NCBI GenBank assembly: GCA_051294375.1
Contig: CM119269.1
Location: 6,123,919 to 6,187,918, forward strand
Source: Paraspadella gotoi
Lineage: Eukaryota; Chaetognatha
Direction: 5' to 3'
Length of the DNA: 64,000 nucleotides
The translations under genes were made by a program, and so were the position numbers. The notes below the pieces were generated by a model. That model was given only the letters and a program-made list of their open reading frames with translations. It ran no database searches and was not told the origin of the DNA. Below, piece by piece: positions 60,577 to 64,000 of the stretch (position 1 is its first letter; every line of letters starts with the position of its first letter).

Positions 60577-62531
60577 CGAAGGAATTAAAGTCTAGCAAAA
60601 AGGGACGAGCCACAATCTTGCAGGGGCGTCGTAATTTTATTTTTTTTTTTCACGTCAGAGAATCCGAGGTGGTCGGCCGGTCGGCCAGCGACCACGCCAA
60701 CTGACGCGGACGAATCTTTCAGGAGCTTTTTCTACGGGGAAAAGCGTCGTGTCACGGAGACGCAATTGTAAGAGTGACACGTCCTGGATTTTCATTGGCC
60801 AGCGAGAGGCGCAGATGTTTAATCGCGTATCGCTTTTCCATTGGTCGATTGTTTCCTCGCGAAAATTCCATTCGAATGAATTTGACCAATAAGATCTAAG
60901 AACGTCGACTTTTTTGGCGAATCGAGACAGAGCGAGAAAAGTGGCGATGGTTCTCAAAACGAACGAGACGAACGTGTCGAGCGAGTCGGCGACGAGCCAA
61001 TGAGAGAATAGATGAGGTATCGAAATACACGTGAACGATTTTTATTGGTCGCCGGTTCTAGGTGGAGCATCGACGAGAATCACTGCAATTACCTCGCCGG
61101 GTTTAGGGTCTAAGCCGGAAACAAGTTCCTGGAATCAATGCGTGGCAACGGCGGGGCAGTGACGTTGACACGGCCGTGAGTAGCTAGCTTTTTTATTATT
61201 CTCTAATAAAACTTCTCCCTAGCACCAGGGCGAAAAAATAAATCCCTTTCCTACCGTCATTGTTTAATTACATTCAAATCTGCAAAGGAAAGCAACCGAT
61301 GCCGAACGTAAAATTACAAGCATTACAAATAAAATAAAATGGCTTTTGAAAGTCTGTTTCCAACAAGAGGGATTCTATGATTGCCTCTTCCACCTCTTTA
61401 ACCATAGTTAAAACATTTTTTTTAAATAATAAAACCGTTATAAAATTACCGTAATTGTACTAAGAGTTACACTCGGCGAAAGAGGAGGATTTCGTAAGCA
61501 AAGGTGAAGATAAGACTAGAGTTCACGCAAGACGCTGGGTCCCGATAGGAGCCTCAAATGAGGGAAACGAGTTTCAAAAATGACATACAAATGCTCGAGC
61601 AAGTTTTTATAAAAACAATATTCCGCATTATAGTGAATACATGAGAGAAAGCTACGCAAGGACAAACCGCGATTGATTGGCAAACAATGTGAGCCAGCCT
61701 TATCGAGTAAAATTAAATTAGGTATTGACAGCGGATAATAAAATTACAAAGAAGCCGCATAATTATTCAGTTAGTAATTAATTATTATACAACAATATAA
61801 ATGAATCTGTAGGGATAACTTAAATTGCAATATCTAGCAAATAAAACTCAAATTTATAAGTAAATAACTTAGAAACTATAACTAATGTAATCCACAAAAT
61901 TTGTTTAAACAAACAGGCGAAAGATACAAATTGCTTCACGGACGAAACGATTTATTTTCGTATCGTTTGTAAAAAAAGATAGCAAAATTTCAGAAGTATC
62001 AAAGCTAAAAAACAAGTTTCTGTTATCTCTTATGTAGAATTGAAAATTTAAAACTCGTTAAAAAGCAGTAGTTCTGAAAAAAAAAAAACATTAAAACCAA
62101 AAATTTGATTAAAAGAATAAATTCTACGTAATAAATCGATAGATTTATTAAAACTAGAAACTGTGATAAAAGGAAAGAAAAAATTCATTTCGCTTGAAGC
62201 GTTCCACGATTACTATTAATTACATTATACGTTCAACTGGAAAATTGATTATACTATTTTAATCATTATTACTCAGTACTTGAATTTATCATTAATGAGA
62301 GGACTTCAATAATCAATTTGCTCGGTACGTTAACCGCCCATAAGCCAAAAAAAGTAATTTGTAATAAAAAACGCAAAAATAGAAAAAAATTGAACCCAAA
62401 AGCATATCAAAGCAAGCTTATAATTTAAAATATTCGACATATATCGCTTAAAAGATCTTTTTATTTTTAAAGACAAATTGTAAGAGAAAAATTATTGTAT
62501 CTCATGACTTAGTTATGCCCCCACAAATGCT
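60577..62531. other. ENPP upstream region and Myb 3' flank
   Basis: 60577-61180 is GC-richer with five CCAAT boxes and is probably the ENPP promoter; a 100-codon minus-strand frame at 60655-60957 overlaps it and is likely not a gene. 61180-62531 is AT-rich, with many AATAAA-like sites, and probably contains the Myb 3'UTR. Confidence 0.6.
60794..61048 (-). promoter_or_regulatory. Cluster of five CCAAT boxes upstream of ENPP
   Basis: ATTGG at 60794, 60840 and 61044; CCAAT at 60886 and 60997 (starts). Neighbouring sites are spaced 46, 46, 111 and 47 bp. The cluster lies 218-472 bp upstream of the ENPP start codon. Evenly spaced CCAAT boxes are typical NF-Y-dependent promoters. Confidence 0.6.
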
Positions 62532-64000
62532 TTAAAGGTGCAGAGTTCTTGACTTGGCCAGTAGAACTTTCTCGATTGGCCTTTGACCTGTCCGGGCGTA
62601 AGTGTATCCGATTTGCTGTTGCCGGAACGATGACTCGGGTGGCGGGAGGGTGTAGCCATGATCCTCGCTGATAGAACGGTTGAGATCTGCGGATGTGGTA
62701 GGAGTGGCAGGCGTGTCGGATTGTCTGACCTTTACAACTGACCCAGCCGCGGTTCCTTCAATGATGTCATCGGCGTCCTCTTCGTCTTCGTCATCGACGA
62801 AATTCTTCGCCATCGCCGTCAGTAACACTTGATTAGGCGTCTGACCGCAAACCATTTGGGCAAAAGTCAAAGGTGACGAAAAACCTTTGGTAATAACATT
62901 GGAATCGGGACTGGCAGCGAAAAAGTTGATCAATTGCTGTTTACATGCGGGACTTTTGGAAGGAGGCCTGAAAAAAAATAGAATAAACGTGTGACTTCAC
63001 GTCTTAAAATCTTTTGCTCGCTACGCGTTCTTAAATTCGACTTACCTTTCTGCTACATTCTGCTTCAGAATGGAGGGCGGCGAGTATAAGAGAGTCGCGT
63101 CGCCCTCCAACGTCTTCGAAGGAGTTTCGAGTCCGTAACCGAGAGACGTTTGCATCGAACGTCGCGGGGAAGGTTCATCCGCGCCAGCTGCTGATGCGAC
63201 GGCTTTCTCGACGGGCAACGCCGCGGCGGCGCAGTCGGTCATCGCGAGGGATTTCCGCGCCGACTTTTTGACAGGAGAATTCTCCTTTCCGCTTAGTTTC
63301 GGGCGTTCCTCCTCGATGACTGAAGAGGATTCTTCAAGAAATCCCTCGGCGTCTTTCTAATGAAAACAAAGTAAACAATGTCAAAAGAGAACTCAAAAAT
63401 AGCTTTTCTGAAACTTACCCTCAGTACGTCGCTCCTATCCTTGAGCTCTTGCGGAGTACCCAGCGGAGTCAAATCCCACTTCAACGCCCCCTCCTTAGCC
63501 TCAAAAGCAGCGAGGTAACGCTTTAGCGGCGTCGGCGTCCGTTGACCCAAAAACGGCCGCGGGCGTTTGGAGGGACTCGGACCTGCCTGACTCGAAGCGG
63601 GCCAGGGTTTGCTAGGGGGCGGCGGAGTGACGGCAGCTTCGCGGACGAAGAACTCCGTCAAGGCACTACCGCCCCTCAACTGAGCGTCGGGCGGGATAGT
63701 CTTCAAGGGGCACGAGGATTTTGTAGGAGTTTTGTCGTAATTCAAAGTCTTGACGTGGGAACCTAGAAATGACGGAAGGTAGAGAATGATTATTAATCAA
63801 TTCGTCGATGAACCGAACCGCGATTCCTCGGACTCGTTACCTTTTTCTTTCGGCGATGTCTGGCGCGAATCCGAGCGAGATCCAGGAGTAACCGGCGTCG
63901 ACGTCATCTTCGGTGTCTTGGGCTTTACAGTTACAGGGGAGTTGAGAAATTGCGAAGGGGAAAATGGGAGCGACGCGGAGGGAACGCGAGCCTTGATGGG
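62532..64000 (-). CDS. Myb transcription factor, C-terminal part (runs off window)
   Basis: Sequence-specific regulator of cell-cycle genes (A-/B-/c-Myb family). Exons 63841-64000 (5' part beyond the window), 63419-63762, 63046-63356, 62532-62967, all in phase; 416 residues are visible. Diagnostic matches: LPFSPSQFLNSP (identical to the vertebrate Myb motif over its core), RTPTPLKRYLAAFEAKEGAL (Myb C-terminal domain, KTPTPFKxAL), SPVKKSARKSLAM (as in B-Myb SPIKKVRKSLAL) and the terminal RPIEKVLLAKSRTLHL, resembling the B-Myb SRTLIL end. The DNA-binding R1R2R3 repeats must lie upstream, outside the window. Many SP/TP sites suggest CDK phosphorylation. Which paralogue it is cannot be settled; the C-terminus is closest in layout to B-Myb, and a single pre-duplication Myb is possible. 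Confidence 0.9.

Noticed and set aside
60655-60957. 100-codon minus-strand ORF upstream of ENPP
   Set aside because: Overlaps the CCAAT-box cluster, has no recognisable domain and no splice connection to ENPP.

Overview
This window is a piece of an invertebrate animal (metazoan) nuclear genome. The evidence is intron-rich genes with GT-AG introns (shortest about 57 bp), animal-type proteins (Inturned, IFT80, calcyphosine-2, Myb with the FSPSQF motif, an ankyrin/SOCS-box protein, BiP), a tRNA-derived SINE and several MITE families, and very many simple repeats. I cannot place the phylum from sequence alone. The ciliary genes (IFT80, Inturned, CAPS2) show a ciliated animal. Two same-strand gene pairs are separated by only 155 and 171 bp, with splice-acceptor-like sites before the downstream genes, which would fit a lineage that uses spliced-leader trans-splicing.

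Layout. 1-21.7 kb is gene-poor and rich in (CT)n/(GA)n, (GAT)n and (GTC)n tracts. It holds an alpha-1,3-fucosyltransferase (2767-5390, with a 10-N assembly gap), an unrecognised secreted cysteine-rich precursor with an in-frame RIDD repeat (7242-9212), and only fragments that I treat as doubtful. From 21.7 kb to the end the window is gene-dense: a 14-exon monocarboxylate transporter (+, 21721-26323); an unrecognised Ser/Ala/Pro-rich protein (-, about 26.7-28.3 kb); IFT80 (-, 28730-32742) with a perfect RFX X-box upstream; SLC35F6-like transporter (+, 33856-36994); calcyphosine-2 (-, 38237-42092) head-to-head with Inturned (+, 43512-46105); a 4-coumarate-CoA-ligase-like acyl-CoA synthetase (+, 46277-50483); the ER chaperone BiP/GRP78 (-, 52685-55584, C-terminus KEEL); an ASB-type ankyrin/SOCS protein (-, 56048-57983); an ENPP4/5-like ectonucleotide phosphodiesterase (-, 58139-60576); and the C-terminal half of a Myb transcription factor (-, 62532-64000, running off the window).

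Functionally, three genes belong to cilium biology (IFT80 in IFT-B, Inturned in the CPLANE ciliogenesis/planar polarity complex, CAPS2 as an EF-hand protein of ciliated cells), and three act in the secretory pathway or at the cell surface (fucosyltransferase, BiP, ENPP). The rest are housekeeping or regulatory. I resolved exon boundaries by requiring splice sites and reading-phase agreement at each junction; all exon coordinates are therefore sequence-based predictions. Between and inside the genes are at least five interspersed repeat families, including a 610-bp hAT-type MITE with an 8-bp target duplication inserted inside a SINE.
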